A stretch of 64,000 nt of DNA from Stenotrophomonas nitritireducens (GTDB taxonomy: Bacteria > Pseudomonadota > Gammaproteobacteria > Xanthomonadales > Xanthomonadaceae). Below are positions 19,364 to 28,892 of the stretch, one piece after another. Numbering within the stretch: the first letter of the stretch is position 1; each line of letters begins with the position of its first letter. The stretch spans positions 1,116,001-1,180,000 of the forward strand of contig NZ_CP016756.1 in the NCBI RefSeq assembly GCF_001700965.1, in the 5' to 3' direction. The notes beneath the pieces are model-generated. The model was given only the letters and a program-made list of their open reading frames with translations. It was not told the DNA's origin and did not search any database. The translations under genes and the position numbers were made by a program.

Positions 19364-20533
19364 TCAGGCGGCGTTCTTGACAGCTTCAACGATCTTCTTG
19401 GCGCCGTCGTTGATGTTGTCAGCCGGGATGATGGCCATGCCGCTGTCACGCAGCAGCTGCTTGCCTTCTTCCACGTTGGTGCCTTCCAGGCGCACCACGA
19501 CCGGAACCTTGACGCCCACTTCCTTCACGGCGGCGATGATGCCTTCGGCAATCATGTCGCAGCGGACGATGCCGCCGAAGATGTTGACGAAGATGCCTTC
19601 GACCTTGTCCGAGGACAGGATCAGCTTGAAGGCTTCGATGACGCGCTGCTTGTTGGCACCGCCGCCCACGTCCAGGAAGTTCGCCGGCTCGCCGCCGTTG
19701 AGCTTGATGACGTCCATGGTGGCCATGGCCAGGCCTGCGCCGTTGACCATGCAGCCGATGTTGCCGTCCATGGTGACGTAGTTGATGTCCAGCTCCGAAG
19801 CGATCACTTCGGTCGGATCTTCCTGGGTCTTGTCGCGCATGGCGACCAGCGCCTTCTGGCGGAACGCGGCGTTGTCGTCGCTGTCGAACTTGCCGTCCAG
19901 CGCGTACAGGTTGCCGTCGTCGAGGATGGCCAGCGGGTTGATTTCAACCAGCGCCAGGTCCTTTTCGTTGAACAGGCGGTACAGGTTGACCATGATGCTG
20001 GCGAACTGGCCAGCCTGCTTGGCGGTCAGGCCCAGCTTGAAGCCGAAATCGCGGCCGTGGTAACCCTGCACGCCTTCAACGAAGTCGACGTTGAGCGAGT
20101 GGATCAGCTCCGGGGTTTCAGCAGCAACCTGCTCGATCTCCACGCCGCCTTCCGAAGAAGCGATGTAGGTGATGGTCTTGGTGCCACGGTCAACCAGCAC
20201 CGACAGATACAGCTCCTTGACGATCTCACCGGCGGTGGTCACCAGCACCAGGTTGACCGGCAGCTCGACGCCGGCGGTCTGGTAGGTGGCCATCTTGGTG
20301 CCGAGCATCTTGGCCGCAGCGGCCTTGACGTCGTCGGTGGTCTTGCAGAACTTGACGCCGCCAGCCTTGCCGCGGCCGCCAGCGTGGATCTGCGCCTTGA
20401 CCATCCAGGGGCCTTGTCCAAGCGACTGAGCGGCTGCTACAGCCTCGTCCGGGGTCGCAGCGACCTTGCCGGCCGGGACCGGGATGCCGTATTCGGCAAG
20501 CAGTTGTTTTGACTGGTACTCGTGAAAATTCAT
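19364..20533 (-). CDS. sucC: Succinyl-CoA ligase, beta subunit
   Basis: SucC carries the ATP-grasp domain and nucleotide specificity of succinyl-CoA synthetase. The 389-residue product begins [18 protein letters not shown], contains [14 protein letters not shown], the EINPLAI metal-binding segment and [12 protein letters not shown], and has the usual length. First gene of sucCD; it is divergent from pilS, with 257 bp between. Confidence 0.97.
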   Translation of the reverse strand: MNFHEYQSKQLLAEYGIPVPAGKVAATPDEAVAAAQSLGQGPWMVKAQIHAGGRGKAGGVKFCKTTDDVKAAAAKMLGTKMATYQTAGVELPVNLVLVTTAGEIVKELYLSVLVDRGTKTITYIASSEGGVEIEQVAAETPELIHSLNVDFVEGVQGYHGRDFGFKLGLTAKQAGQFASIMVNLYRLFNEKDLALVEINPLAILDDGNLYALDGKFDSDDNAAFRQKALVAMRDKTQEDPTEVIASELDINYVTMDGNIGCMVNGAGLAMATMDVIKLNGGEPANFLDVGGGANKQRVIEAFKLILSSDKVEGIFVNIFGGIVRCDMIAEGIIAAVKEVGVKVPVVVRLEGTNVEEGKQLLRDSGMAIIPADNINDGAKKIVEAVKNAA

Positions 20534-20790
20534 GCGTCACCGTGGGAATAGGAACGACCGCACGCAAGCCCACAGGGCCGAAAATGGCCAACTTGCAGGG
20601 CGGGCGGGCCCAACATTGTCGCCGACGGCGGCCCGGCACGCAAAGAAGTCTGTACAAAACGCCAAGAACGGCACGTCTTTACCAGCTAATTCAGCAACTT
20701 GCCGATGATTGCCGGGCAGCCGCCGGAGCCACCCGCAGCGTGCCCGGCGCACCTATACTGGCGTGATTAGGTTTGGATAGGAGATCCGGC

Positions 20791-22416
20791 TTGGCCCCCA
20801 GTCCGTCGATCATCGACCGCATCGAATCCATCCCAACGCGCGAGTTGTACTTTTTTGCGTTGTACCGGGTGCTGGTTGCCGCCCTGCTCAGCGCACTGGT
20901 GTTCGGGCCGTTGACCTCGATGGTGGGCGAGGCGCACCAGCCGCGGCTGGCGCAATCGGTCTCCATCGCCTACCTGCTGGTATCGGCAGCCCTGCTGATC
21001 TGGGGCCGCAATGAGCGCTGGCTGCAGCGCATCGTATTCGGCAGCGTGGTTATCGACATCATCGCCGCCACCCTGCTCAGCCATGCCCTGCCCGGCGCCA
21101 GCGCCGGCATCTCGATGTCGCTGCTGTTCAACATCGCCGCGGCCGGCCTGCTGCTGCCGCTGTCGCCCGCCCTGCTGCTTGCGCTGCTGGCCTGCGCGGC
21201 CAGCATTGCCGAATACGTCTGGCAGATGGTGGAGGGCAGCCAGAACACCCGCACCCTGGCCGAACTGGCAATGTTCGTCACCAGCTACCTGGCGCTGACC
21301 TTCATTGCCTACCAGATCGGCAGCCGCACCCGCCGCACCCAGCAGCTGGCCGATCGCCGTGGCGTGGAAGTGGCCAACCTGTTCGAAGTGAACGAGCTGA
21401 TCATCCGCCGCATGCGTACCGGCGTGCTGGTGGTGGATGCCACTGGCCACATCACCCTGGCCAACGAGGCGGCCACCGCCCTGCTCGGCGACATGGAAGG
21501 CGCGCTGGCGGTCGACCGGGTGGCACTCAGCATCGCCTCCCCCGAACTGGCGCGGCGCCTGCAACGCTGGCGCAATGGCTGGCACGAAGACGAGCCACCG
21601 CTGCAGCTTGCTCCCGAGCAGGCCGAAGTACTGCCACGCTTCGCCCGCCTGCTGGCCGACAGCGACATGTCGCTGATCTTCCTGGATGACACCACGGTGG
21701 TGTCGCGCCGGGCCGAATCGCTGACGCTGTCCACCCTGGGCCGGTTCTCGGCGAGCCTGGCCCACGAAATCCGCAATCCGCTGGCGGCGATCAACTACGC
21801 CACCCAGCTGCTGGAGGAATCCGAGGACCTGGGTGAAGCGGACCGGCGCCTGCTGCAGATCATCCACCAGCAGTGCCAGCGCACCAACGGCATTGTCGAA
21901 AGCGTGCTGGCGCTGGCCCGGCGCGAACGCGCAAACCCGGAGAACCTCGACCTGGCCGCCTTCGTGCGGCGTTTCGTGCTTGAGTACCGGCAGACCCTGT
22001 CGCTTGAGAACGACAGCCTGGAAGCGGTGATCCGCGAGCCGTCGGTAGTGGCGATGATGGACCCCCGGCATCTGCACCAGGTACTGACGGCGCTGGTCCA
22101 CAACGCCCTCAAATATGGCCGCATGGCCGACGAGCCAGCACGCATCCGCATCCGGGTCGCCTCGGCCGGGCGCAATGCGGTGATCGACGTGATGGACCGC
22201 GGCCCCGGCATCCCCGATGCCATCGCCAGCCAGCTGTTCCGGCCGTTCTACACCACCTCCGAACACGGCACCGGGCTGGGCCTGTATATCGCCCGCGAAC
22301 TTTGCCGGGCCAACCAGGCCCAGCTGGACTACGTGTCCATTCCCGCTGGCGGCGCCTGCTTCCGGCTGACCCTGAGCACGCCGAAAACAGCGTTTACCCG
22401 CAGCGAACGCCAATGA
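20791..22416 (+). CDS. pilS: Type IV pilus sensor kinase PilS
   Basis: PilS is the membrane kinase that sets PilR activity and so pilA expression. I choose the TTG at 20791, seven bases after AGGAG; a TTG at 20773 is in frame but lacks a site. The 541-residue protein has six membrane helices in the first 180 residues (the first is [20 protein letters not shown]), a PAS-like middle ([18 protein letters not shown]), then the kinase core with [38 protein letters not shown] and [13 protein letters not shown]. pilR follows 58 bp downstream. Confidence 0.93.
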   Translation: MAPSPSIIDRIESIPTRELYFFALYRVLVAALLSALVFGPLTSMVGEAHQPRLAQSVSIAYLLVSAALLIWGRNERWLQRIVFGSVVIDIIAATLLSHALPGASAGISMSLLFNIAAAGLLLPLSPALLLALLACAASIAEYVWQMVEGSQNTRTLAELAMFVTSYLALTFIAYQIGSRTRRTQQLADRRGVEVANLFEVNELIIRRMRTGVLVVDATGHITLANEAATALLGDMEGALAVDRVALSIASPELARRLQRWRNGWHEDEPPLQLAPEQAEVLPRFARLLADSDMSLIFLDDTTVVSRRAESLTLSTLGRFSASLAHEIRNPLAAINYATQLLEESEDLGEADRRLLQIIHQQCQRTNGIVESVLALARRERANPENLDLAAFVRRFVLEYRQTLSLENDSLEAVIREPSVVAMMDPRHLHQVLTALVHNALKYGRMADEPARIRIRVASAGRNAVIDVMDRGPGIPDAIASQLFRPFYTTSEHGTGLGLYIARELCRANQAQLDYVSIPAGGACFRLTLSTPKTAFTRSERQ

Positions 22417-22474
22417 TCCATTTTTCGATGCAATCGTTTGTAGACATGCCTCTACCTCGGCTATCGTTCCATTC

Positions 22475-23878
22475 ATGAACGCAACACACAGCGCCCTGAT
22501 CGTCGACGACGAACGCGACATCCGCGAATTACTGGTCCTCACCCTCGGCCGGATGGGCCTGCGGATAAGCACCGCCGCCAACCTCGCCGAGGCGCGGGAA
22601 CTGCTCGCAAGCAACCATTTCGACCTGTGCCTGACCGACATGCGCCTGCCTGACGGCAATGGCATCGAGCTGGTGACCGAGATCACCCGCGACCATCCGG
22701 CAACCCCGGTGGCGATGATCACCGCCTTCGGCAGCATGGACCTGGCGGTGGAGGCCCTGAAGGCCGGCGCCTTCGACTTCGTCAGCAAGCCGGTGGACAT
22801 CAATGTGCTGCGCGGCCTGGTCCGCCACGCCATCGAACTGAACAACGCCGCCCGTCCCAGCACCCCACCGCCGCCGGAAAACGCCACCCGCCTGCTCGGC
22901 AGCTCGCCGGCAATGGATGAGTTGCGCGCCACCATCGGCAAGGTCGCGCGCAGCCAGGCACCGGTCTACATCCTGGGGGAATCGGGCGTCGGCAAGGAAC
23001 TGGTTGCCCGTACCATCCACGACCAGGGCGCACGCGCGGCCGGCCCATTCATTCCGGTCAACTGCGGCGCCATTCCGGGCGAACTGATGGAAAGCGAGTT
23101 CTTCGGCCATCGCAAGGGCAGCTTCACCGGTGCCCACGCCGACAAGCCCGGCCTGTTCCAGGCGGCCAGTGGCGGCACCCTGTTTCTGGATGAAGTGGCT
23201 GAGCTGCCACTGCAGATGCAGGTCAAGCTGCTGCGGGCCATCCAGGAAAAATCGGTCCGCCCGGTAGGCGCGGCCACCGAAGTCACCGTGGATGTACGCA
23301 TACTCTCGGCCACCCATAAAGACCTGGGCACGCTGGTGCAGGACGGGCGATTCCGCCATGACCTGTACTACCGCATCAACGTGATCGAACTGCGGGTACC
23401 GCCATTGCGCGAACGCCGCAGCGACCTGCCGCAACTGGCCGGCACCATCCTGCAGCGGCTGGCGCAATCGCAGGGCCAGAAGCCACCGCACCTAGCCGGT
23501 TCAGCATTGGAAGCGCTGGATGCCTATTCCTTTCCCGGCAACGTCCGCGAACTGGAAAACATCCTCGAGCGCTCGCTGGCACTGGCCGATGGCGACCGCA
23601 TCGACGCCAACGACCTGCGCCTGCCGCAACCGCAGAGCGCGTTGCAACGTGCTGCTGCCGAAGGCGCTGCGACAGGCGCTGTTGCCGTCGTCCAGGAAGC
23701 CGTTGTCGACATCGACCCAGCCAACGCCGCCCTGCCCTCCTATATCGAGCAGATGGAGCGCACGGTCATCCAGAAGGCGCTGGAAGAGAACCGCTGGAAC
23801 AAGACCAAGACCGCAGCCCAACTGGGCATCACCTTCCGCGCCCTGCGCTACAAGCTGAAAAAGCTAGGCATGGAGTAA
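22475..23878 (+). CDS. pilR: Sigma-54-dependent response regulator PilR
   Basis: PilR activates the sigma-54 promoter of the pilin gene. The 467-residue protein has a receiver domain (Asp11/Asp12, phosphorylated Asp55 in [15 protein letters not shown]), an AAA+ domain with Walker A GESGVGKE, the sigma-54 contact loop GSFTGA, Walker [10 protein letters not shown] and an arginine-rich [13 protein letters not shown], and a Fis-type helix-turn-helix at the end ([20 protein letters not shown]). A matching sigma-54 promoter stands before pilA at 27177-27192. Confidence 0.95.
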   Translation: MNATHSALIVDDERDIRELLVLTLGRMGLRISTAANLAEARELLASNHFDLCLTDMRLPDGNGIELVTEITRDHPATPVAMITAFGSMDLAVEALKAGAFDFVSKPVDINVLRGLVRHAIELNNAARPSTPPPPENATRLLGSSPAMDELRATIGKVARSQAPVYILGESGVGKELVARTIHDQGARAAGPFIPVNCGAIPGELMESEFFGHRKGSFTGAHADKPGLFQAASGGTLFLDEVAELPLQMQVKLLRAIQEKSVRPVGAATEVTVDVRILSATHKDLGTLVQDGRFRHDLYYRINVIELRVPPLRERRSDLPQLAGTILQRLAQSQGQKPPHLAGSALEALDAYSFPGNVRELENILERSLALADGDRIDANDLRLPQPQSALQRAAAEGAATGAVAVVQEAVVDIDPANAALPSYIEQMERTVIQKALEENRWNKTKTAAQLGITFRALRYKLKKLGME

Positions 23879-24117
23879 GCAAGCGGCGGGAACTGGGGTA
23901 GAGCCGAGCCATGCTCGGCACCACCGTTCTAGCCCCCTCTCCCGTTTACGGGAGAGGGGTTGGGGTGAGGGCGCTTTTCGCGGGTAAAGCCACTTGCCGA
24001 GCATGGCTCGGCACTACCGCTTCAGCCCCTCTCCCGTTTACGGGAGAGGGGTTGGGGTGAGGGCGACTTTCGCAGGTAAAGCCTTTGCCGAGCATGGCTC
24101 GGCACTACGGGTGAGGC
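23879..24117. repeat. REP-SMAG tandem cluster between pilR and pilB
   Basis: A lone SMAG copy at 23898-23920 is followed by two near-identical ~90-bp units, each a REP palindrome (23933-23972 and 24025-24064) plus a SMAG copy in reverse orientation (23995-24017 and 24086-24108). The cluster fills the whole space between the convergent pilR and pilB. Confidence 0.85.
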
Positions 24118-25848
24118 TTAGTCCTTGGTCACGCGGTTGATTTCAGCCAGGCTGGTGGTGCCCTGCGCCGCTTTGATCAGCGCTGACTGGCGCAGGTCAT
24201 TGATGCCGATCTTCTGCGCAGCATCGGCAATATCCATCGCATTGCCGCCCTGCAGCACAATCGCAGCGATATCGTCGGTCATCGGCATCACCTGATAGAT
24301 ACCGGTACGGCCCTTGTAGCCTTCCGTGCATTCATCACAGCCCACCGGTTCAAACAGATTGATGCCCTTGGCAATCTGCTCGGCGGTATAGCCTTCGGCC
24401 AGCAATGCATTCTCCGGCAACTGGGTCGGACGCTTGCAGTTCGAGCACAGGCGTCGCGCCAGACGCTGGGCGATCACCAGGGTCACCGACGAGGTGATGT
24501 TGTACGGTGCGATACCCATGTTCATCAGACGCGCAATGGTCTGCGGCGCATCGTTGGTATGCAGCGTGGACAGCACCATGTGACCGGTCTGCGCAGCCTT
24601 GATCGCGATTTCCGCGGTCTCCAGGTCACGGATTTCGCCGACCATGATGATGTCCGGATCCTGTCGCAGGAACGAACGCAGCGCCGCTGCAAAGGTCATG
24701 CCGCGCTTGTTGTTCTGCTGCACCTGGTTCACGCCTGGCAGGCGGATTTCCACCGGGTCCTCGGCGGTAGAGATATTGCGGGTCTCGTCATTGAGGATGC
24801 CCAGCGCGGTATAGAGCGACACCGTCTTACCCGAACCAGTCGGCCCGGTTACCAACACCATGCCGTAAGGCTTGTGGATAGCATCCAGGAACAGCTTCTG
24901 CTGGTCCGGCTCATAGCCCAGCTTGTCGATACCCAACTTGGCCGCGCTGGCGTCAAGAATACGCAACACGATCTTTTCGCCGAACAGGGTCGGCAAGGTA
25001 CTGACACGGAAGTCGATCTGCTTGCTCTTGGACAGATTAAGCTTGATGCGACCATCCTGTGGCACGCGCTTTTCCGCGATATCCAGCTGCGCCATCACCT
25101 TCAGGCGTGCAGCGATACGCTGGTTCAGCTTCACCGGCGCCTTGGCGACGCTCTTGAGCAGGCCATCGATACGGAAGCGCACCCGGTAGTCATCTTCGTA
25201 GGGCTCGAAGTGGATATCCGAAGCACCCTTGCGGATGGCATCGACCAAGGCTTTGTTGACGAACTTCACGACCGGGGTGTCATCGCCTTTGGCATCCACA
25301 CCGGTGTCGCCACCGCCACCCATGTCCTCGTCACCGGCGGCGATGTCTAGATCGCCCATGCCGTCGTCATCTCCGCCGAGGCTATCGCCCAGCGAATCAT
25401 TGCTGGCCAGCCACAGGTCCAGGGTGCGGCGGATCTGCTCCTCATCAACCAGGATCGGCTCAACCACCAGGTTGGTCTGGAACTTGATCTCATCCAGTTG
25501 CTGGGTCGGGTTGCTGGTGCCCACGAACAGCTTGCCGCCACGCTTGAACAGCGGCAGCACCTGATGCCGGCGCAGCAATTCCTCGCTGACCAGCTTCATC
25601 GCGCCCTGGTTGGCATCGAACACCGACACATCCATCAAAGGCATGCCGAATTCCATGGCGTTGGCAGCGGCCATATGAGCGGCGCTCACCAGCTTCTTGT
25701 CGGCCAGCCACTGTGCCAACGGCACCTTGGCGTCGGCAGCCTGGCTCATCGCGGTGCGGGCAACGGCTTCCTCCAGCGCTCCATCCTGGACCAGACGCCG
25801 AGCAATGCCGGTAATACCCACTAGGTTGGCGGATGTCAGTGTGTTCAT
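24118..25848 (-). CDS. pilB: Type IV pilus extension ATPase PilB
   Basis: PilB is the hexameric motor that powers pilin polymerisation at the inner membrane. The 576-residue protein has an N-terminal GSPII_E domain, a linker, then the ATPase with Walker A GPTGSGKT, the Asp box (RISTAEDPVE-like), Walker B DIIMVGEIRD, the His box GHMVLSTLHTND and a four-cysteine zinc site (CSNCKRP, CDECTEG). The linker around residues 165-200 is unusually acidic and glycine-rich. AAGGGGAA precedes the ATG. It lies apart from pilC, on the other side of pilA and on the opposite strand. Confidence 0.97.
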   Translation of the reverse strand: MNTLTSANLVGITGIARRLVQDGALEEAVARTAMSQAADAKVPLAQWLADKKLVSAAHMAAANAMEFGMPLMDVSVFDANQGAMKLVSEELLRRHQVLPLFKRGGKLFVGTSNPTQQLDEIKFQTNLVVEPILVDEEQIRRTLDLWLASNDSLGDSLGGDDDGMGDLDIAAGDEDMGGGGDTGVDAKGDDTPVVKFVNKALVDAIRKGASDIHFEPYEDDYRVRFRIDGLLKSVAKAPVKLNQRIAARLKVMAQLDIAEKRVPQDGRIKLNLSKSKQIDFRVSTLPTLFGEKIVLRILDASAAKLGIDKLGYEPDQQKLFLDAIHKPYGMVLVTGPTGSGKTVSLYTALGILNDETRNISTAEDPVEIRLPGVNQVQQNNKRGMTFAAALRSFLRQDPDIIMVGEIRDLETAEIAIKAAQTGHMVLSTLHTNDAPQTIARLMNMGIAPYNITSSVTLVIAQRLARRLCSNCKRPTQLPENALLAEGYTAEQIAKGINLFEPVGCDECTEGYKGRTGIYQVMPMTDDIAAIVLQGGNAMDIADAAQKIGINDLRQSALIKAAQGTTSLAEINRVTKD

Positions 25849-26682
25849 CGGGATTCCCCTTCAATCAGACCGAAAAGATACCGCATCCCGTCGCCAGAGC
25901 GGCCATCAGACTGCCAGGACTACTCCCTCCCGCCTTCGACCCGCCGCGGCACGAAAGCGCTGCTCGGGGCCATCCCCTGCAGCTTTACAACAACTCGCGG
26001 CGCAGTCCCGCCGTCGAATGCGGCGACAGCACGTCCGACGCAAGGCTCGATGACCAGCCCCACGCCGCATTCAAGATTCCCCTAACCCCAATTCGGACGC
26101 GAATGGAATCACGGATTGTTGATTCCTGTTCCAGGAGTGCGAGGTGCGATGCTTCCGGCAAGAGGCCTGGCAACACCGCAGTACTCCATTATCCTGCAGC
26201 GTGCGACCCTAGGCAGCTTTCTGATGCCACGCCAAGCCCATTCCCTGCCATGCCTCGGAACTACGCCGCCGCACAACGAATGATTGCAGCCGACAAAGCA
26301 CCCGCGAACCCCGCAATCCAGATACTGCGCCGATACCCACAATATCCCCTGGTATCACACGATGGTTTTCATCGTTGGCGTTGCCAAGGATCAGGTGGAT
26401 CCATATCAACGCGCTCCGACTCAGTCTGGAGATGGAAATGGCCCAGCTCCCCAGCATGCTGCCAACGCCTCGGCGACACCGGCTGATAGAGCACGAACCC
26501 AGCCCAATGATGTGCTGCATTGGCGAATGCCAGGCCAGTCTATAGGCCAATAGCTAATGGCATTTCTGGACCCAAGGCCAGTTTTACCCGTGGCCCATTT
26601 ACACAAAACAAGGGCGCGCCCTGAAGAAACCCCAAAAGAAAAGGCCCTTCTCAGGGCCTTTTCTCCGAATCCCCATTACAAA
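25849..26682. other. 834-bp gap between pilB and pilA, no gene supported
   Basis: The stretch contains the pilB leader at its left end and the pilA terminator at its right end. Base composition is less GC-rich than in pilB: 29 of 60 bases are G or C at 26341-26400, against 37 of 60 at 24121-24180. Short frames of 60-110 codons exist on the minus strand in three phases between 26109 and 26606, none with a ribosome binding site or family motif I recognise. It may be a decayed pilin-accessory gene or a horizontally gained fragment. Confidence 0.5.
26634..26663 (-). terminator. pilA terminator
   Basis: Minus-strand stem AAAGGCCCT/AGGGCCTTTT with a short loop, followed by CTTTT, about 20 bp after the pilA stop. 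Confidence 0.85.
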
Positions 26683-27096
26683 TCAGGTGCAGCCGCCCGG
26701 GCGGTGCTTGGCAACCAAGCCAGTACCACCCGTTACGGTGCAAGCCCACGCGCCGGTAGCAGGTGTACGGGTCAACGTCACCACTGCACCGGTAACGATG
26801 TCGTTACCAAGCACGGTGCAGCTAAGAACAGTGGCGCTGGCACCATAGGCACTGCAACGCGGAGTCGGGGCGGTCTGCAAGCCCAGGTCCTGCGGGGTTG
26901 CCGGGACATACGCGCCATTTTCCTGCAGCGCCACTTCCAATGCCGTCTTGGCTGGATTGATTTCTGCCAGAGCAGCAGCCAGCTGCGACTTGGCAACATA
27001 ATCACGGTACATCGGCAGCGCAATGGCGGCCAAAATGGCGATGATCGCAACCACGATCATCAGTTCGATCAGCGTGAAACCCTGCTGCTTCTTCAT
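26683..27096 (-). CDS. pilA: Type IV major pilin PilA
   Basis: The 137-residue product is the pilus subunit. It starts at MKKQQG, followed by the prepilin signature with cleavage after Gly6 and mature N-terminus [20 protein letters not shown], including Glu5. The globular part has two cysteine pairs (CSAYG, LSCTV and WACTV, GGCT), the last forming the C-terminal D-loop. A longer frame to 27483 is not real: AGGGGA precedes the internal ATG and a sigma-54 promoter lies between. The gene is cotranscribed with nothing downstream; PilD would process it. Confidence 0.96.
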   Translation of the reverse strand: MKKQQGFTLIELMIVVAIIAILAAIALPMYRDYVAKSQLAAALAEINPAKTALEVALQENGAYVPATPQDLGLQTAPTPRCSAYGASATVLSCTVLGNDIVTGAVVTLTRTPATGAWACTVTGGTGLVAKHRPGGCT

Positions 27097-27176
27097 GGAT
27101 ACATCCCCTAGAGGTATTGGATTGAGTGAACAAGGATGAGCGCATATACCTGCCCACCCCATGCGGGGTATTACAA

Positions 27177-27192
27177 AGCAGGTTGCGTGCCA
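27177..27192 (-). promoter_or_regulatory. Sigma-54 promoter of pilA
   Basis: On the minus strand TGGCACGCAACCTGCT fits the -24/-12 consensus: GG and GC are separated by exactly ten bases. It lies about 80 bases upstream of the pilA start, which leaves a leader of about 70 nt, and its activator PilR is encoded in this window. Confidence 0.85.
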
Positions 27193-27351
27193 GTTTTCAG
27201 GCACACCCTCAGCTCCCCGGCGCCAATGATGGCAGCAAGCGCAAAGATTGGAAGCCCCTTGTAGAAGTAGTGCGATCTGGCCCTCAATGTGACGTAGTAC
27301 GTCAGGTTGTGACAACAAGCGAAGCCATGTGGCAACGCCCCCCGGCACCAT

Positions 27352-27366
27352 CCCCCCCCCCCCCCC
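27352..27366. repeat. C15 homopolymer
   Basis: Fifteen consecutive C on the plus strand, between divergent pilA and pilC. Runs of this length slip during replication in other bacteria. It is outside any gene, so an effect would be on promoter spacing, not reading frame. Confidence 0.85.
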
Positions 27367-27632
27367 GGCAAGAAACTTGTCGGAAAGGCATCCGCCAGAC
27401 CGAGCCCCCTTCCGCAAACCAGTGATACCCCTGTCGTGCCGGGGCGACGCCCACAAGCGGCAGTGCCGGGAAGGCTCCAACAAGGCAGGTACTCCGGTCT
27501 ATATGTGAAGACGCCAGGGCTAGGGCGTGACGGGATTCGCCTATTTCTGCAGATGGGATGCTGGGACGCGCCAATGCGGATACCATGCGGAGGTCGCCGG
27601 CCCGGGGAGGGCTGGCTGGGGAGCCCAGAGAT

Positions 27633-28889
27633 ATGTCCGTCACCCGTAGCGCCATCAAGAACCAGCCGGTTGCCCGCGGCACCAGCCAGATGTTGCCGTT
27701 TGTCTGGGAGGGAACCGACAAGCGTGGCATCAAGATGAAAGGCGAGCAACAGGCCAAGAGTTCCAACCTGCTGCGTGCCGAACTGCGCCGACAGGGGATC
27801 AACCCCACGGTGGTCAAGCCCAAGCCCAAGCCTCTGTTCGGCGCCGCTGGCTCGAAGATATCGGCCAAGGAAATCGCCTTCTTCAGTCGCCAGATGGCGA
27901 CGATGATGAAGTCCGGCGTGCCTATCGTCGGCTCGCTGGAGATCATCGGCGAGGGCCACAAAAACGCTCGCATGAAAAAGATGGTGGGTGATATCCGCAC
28001 CGACATCGAAGGTGGCTCCTCGCTGCACGAGGCCATCAGCAAGCACCCTGTGCAGTTTGACGAGCTATACCGCAACCTGGTGAGGGCCGGCGAAGGCGCA
28101 GGTGTACTTGAAACCGTGCTGGACACGGTTGCCAACTACAAAGAGAACATCGAAACCCTCAAGGGCAAGATCAAGAAAGCCCTGTTCTATCCCGCCGCAG
28201 TGGTAGCCGTTGCACTGATTGTCAGCTCGGTACTACTGGTGTGGGTGGTACCGCAGTTTGAAGAAGTCTTCAAGAGCTTCGGCGCCGACCTGCCTGCTTT
28301 CACTCAGTTGATTGTCGCTGCGTCACGATTCATGGTGTCCTGGTGGTGGATCATATTGCTGGCACTGGTTGGATCGATAGTTGGCTTTCTTTATGCCTAT
28401 AAGCGCTCCCCGGCCATGCAGCACACGATGGACAAGCTGATCCTGAAGGTGCCTGTCATCGGCCAGATCATGCATAACAGCGCGATCGCGCGCTTCGCGC
28501 GCACGACTGGCGTGACCTTCAAGGCCGGCGTCCCCTTGGTCGAAGCGCTCGGCATCGTTGCTGGCGCCACCGGCAACAGCGTCTACGAAAAAGCGGTTCT
28601 GCGCATGCGCGACGACGTCGCCGTCGGCTACCCGGTCAACATGGCGATGAAACAGGTCAACCTGTTTCCGCACATGGTCATCCAGATGACTGCAATCGGT
28701 GAAGAAGCCGGCGCGCTGGATGCGATGCTGTTCAAGGTTGCCGAGTACTACGAGCAGGAAGTGAACAACGCGGTCGACGCGCTGAGCAGCCTGTTGGAAC
28801 CGATGATCATGGTATTCATCGGTACCATCGTCGGCGGCATGGTCATCGGCATGTACCTGCCCATCTTCAAACTGGCATCTGTGGTTTAA
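27633..28889 (+). CDS. pilC: Type IV pilus inner-membrane platform protein PilC
   Basis: PilC is the platform on which PilB turns. The 418-residue product starts at MSVTRSAIKNQP, with GGGGAG nine bases upstream; that length is standard, while the longer frame to 27558 is not. Two GspF domains are seen, each followed by a membrane segment (KKALFYPAAVVAVALIVSSV, WWWIILLALVGSIVGFLY, and the C-terminal MIMVFIGTIVGGMVIGMYLP). It contains FSRQMATMMKSGVPIV typical of the family. pilD follows after 3 bp. Confidence 0.96.
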   Translation: MSVTRSAIKNQPVARGTSQMLPFVWEGTDKRGIKMKGEQQAKSSNLLRAELRRQGINPTVVKPKPKPLFGAAGSKISAKEIAFFSRQMATMMKSGVPIVGSLEIIGEGHKNARMKKMVGDIRTDIEGGSSLHEAISKHPVQFDELYRNLVRAGEGAGVLETVLDTVANYKENIETLKGKIKKALFYPAAVVAVALIVSSVLLVWVVPQFEEVFKSFGADLPAFTQLIVAASRFMVSWWWIILLALVGSIVGFLYAYKRSPAMQHTMDKLILKVPVIGQIMHNSAIARFARTTGVTFKAGVPLVEALGIVAGATGNSVYEKAVLRMRDDVAVGYPVNMAMKQVNLFPHMVIQMTAIGEEAGALDAMLFKVAEYYEQEVNNAVDALSSLLEPMIMVFIGTIVGGMVIGMYLPIFKLASVV

Positions 28890-28892
28890 CAC

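Larger units (their letters stand above)
27097..27632. promoter_or_regulatory. pilA/pilC divergent regulatory region
   Basis: The 536 bp hold the pilA leader and sigma-54 promoter (27177-27192), a small palindrome ACCCC-ATGC-GGGGT at 27156-27169 close to the expected transcription start, a run of 15 C (27352-27366) and the pilC leader. PilR binding sites should lie upstream of the promoter, between it and the C run or beyond. No protein gene is supported. Confidence 0.65.

Noticed and set aside
17996..20512. An 838-codon plus-strand open frame across the tandem repeats and sucCD
   Set aside because: It runs antisense to sucD and sucC, begins in GGGCTTT repeats and translates to monotonous GFGLWAL text; it is a by-product of high G+C.
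20767..22941. A 724-codon minus-strand open frame antisense to pilS
   Set aside because: Shadow frame; PilS motifs are complete on the plus strand.
25833..26486. A 217-codon plus-strand open frame in the pilB-pilA gap
   Set aside because: No ribosome binding site, no family motif, and it starts inside the pilB coding strand in antisense. Kept only as an unexplained region.
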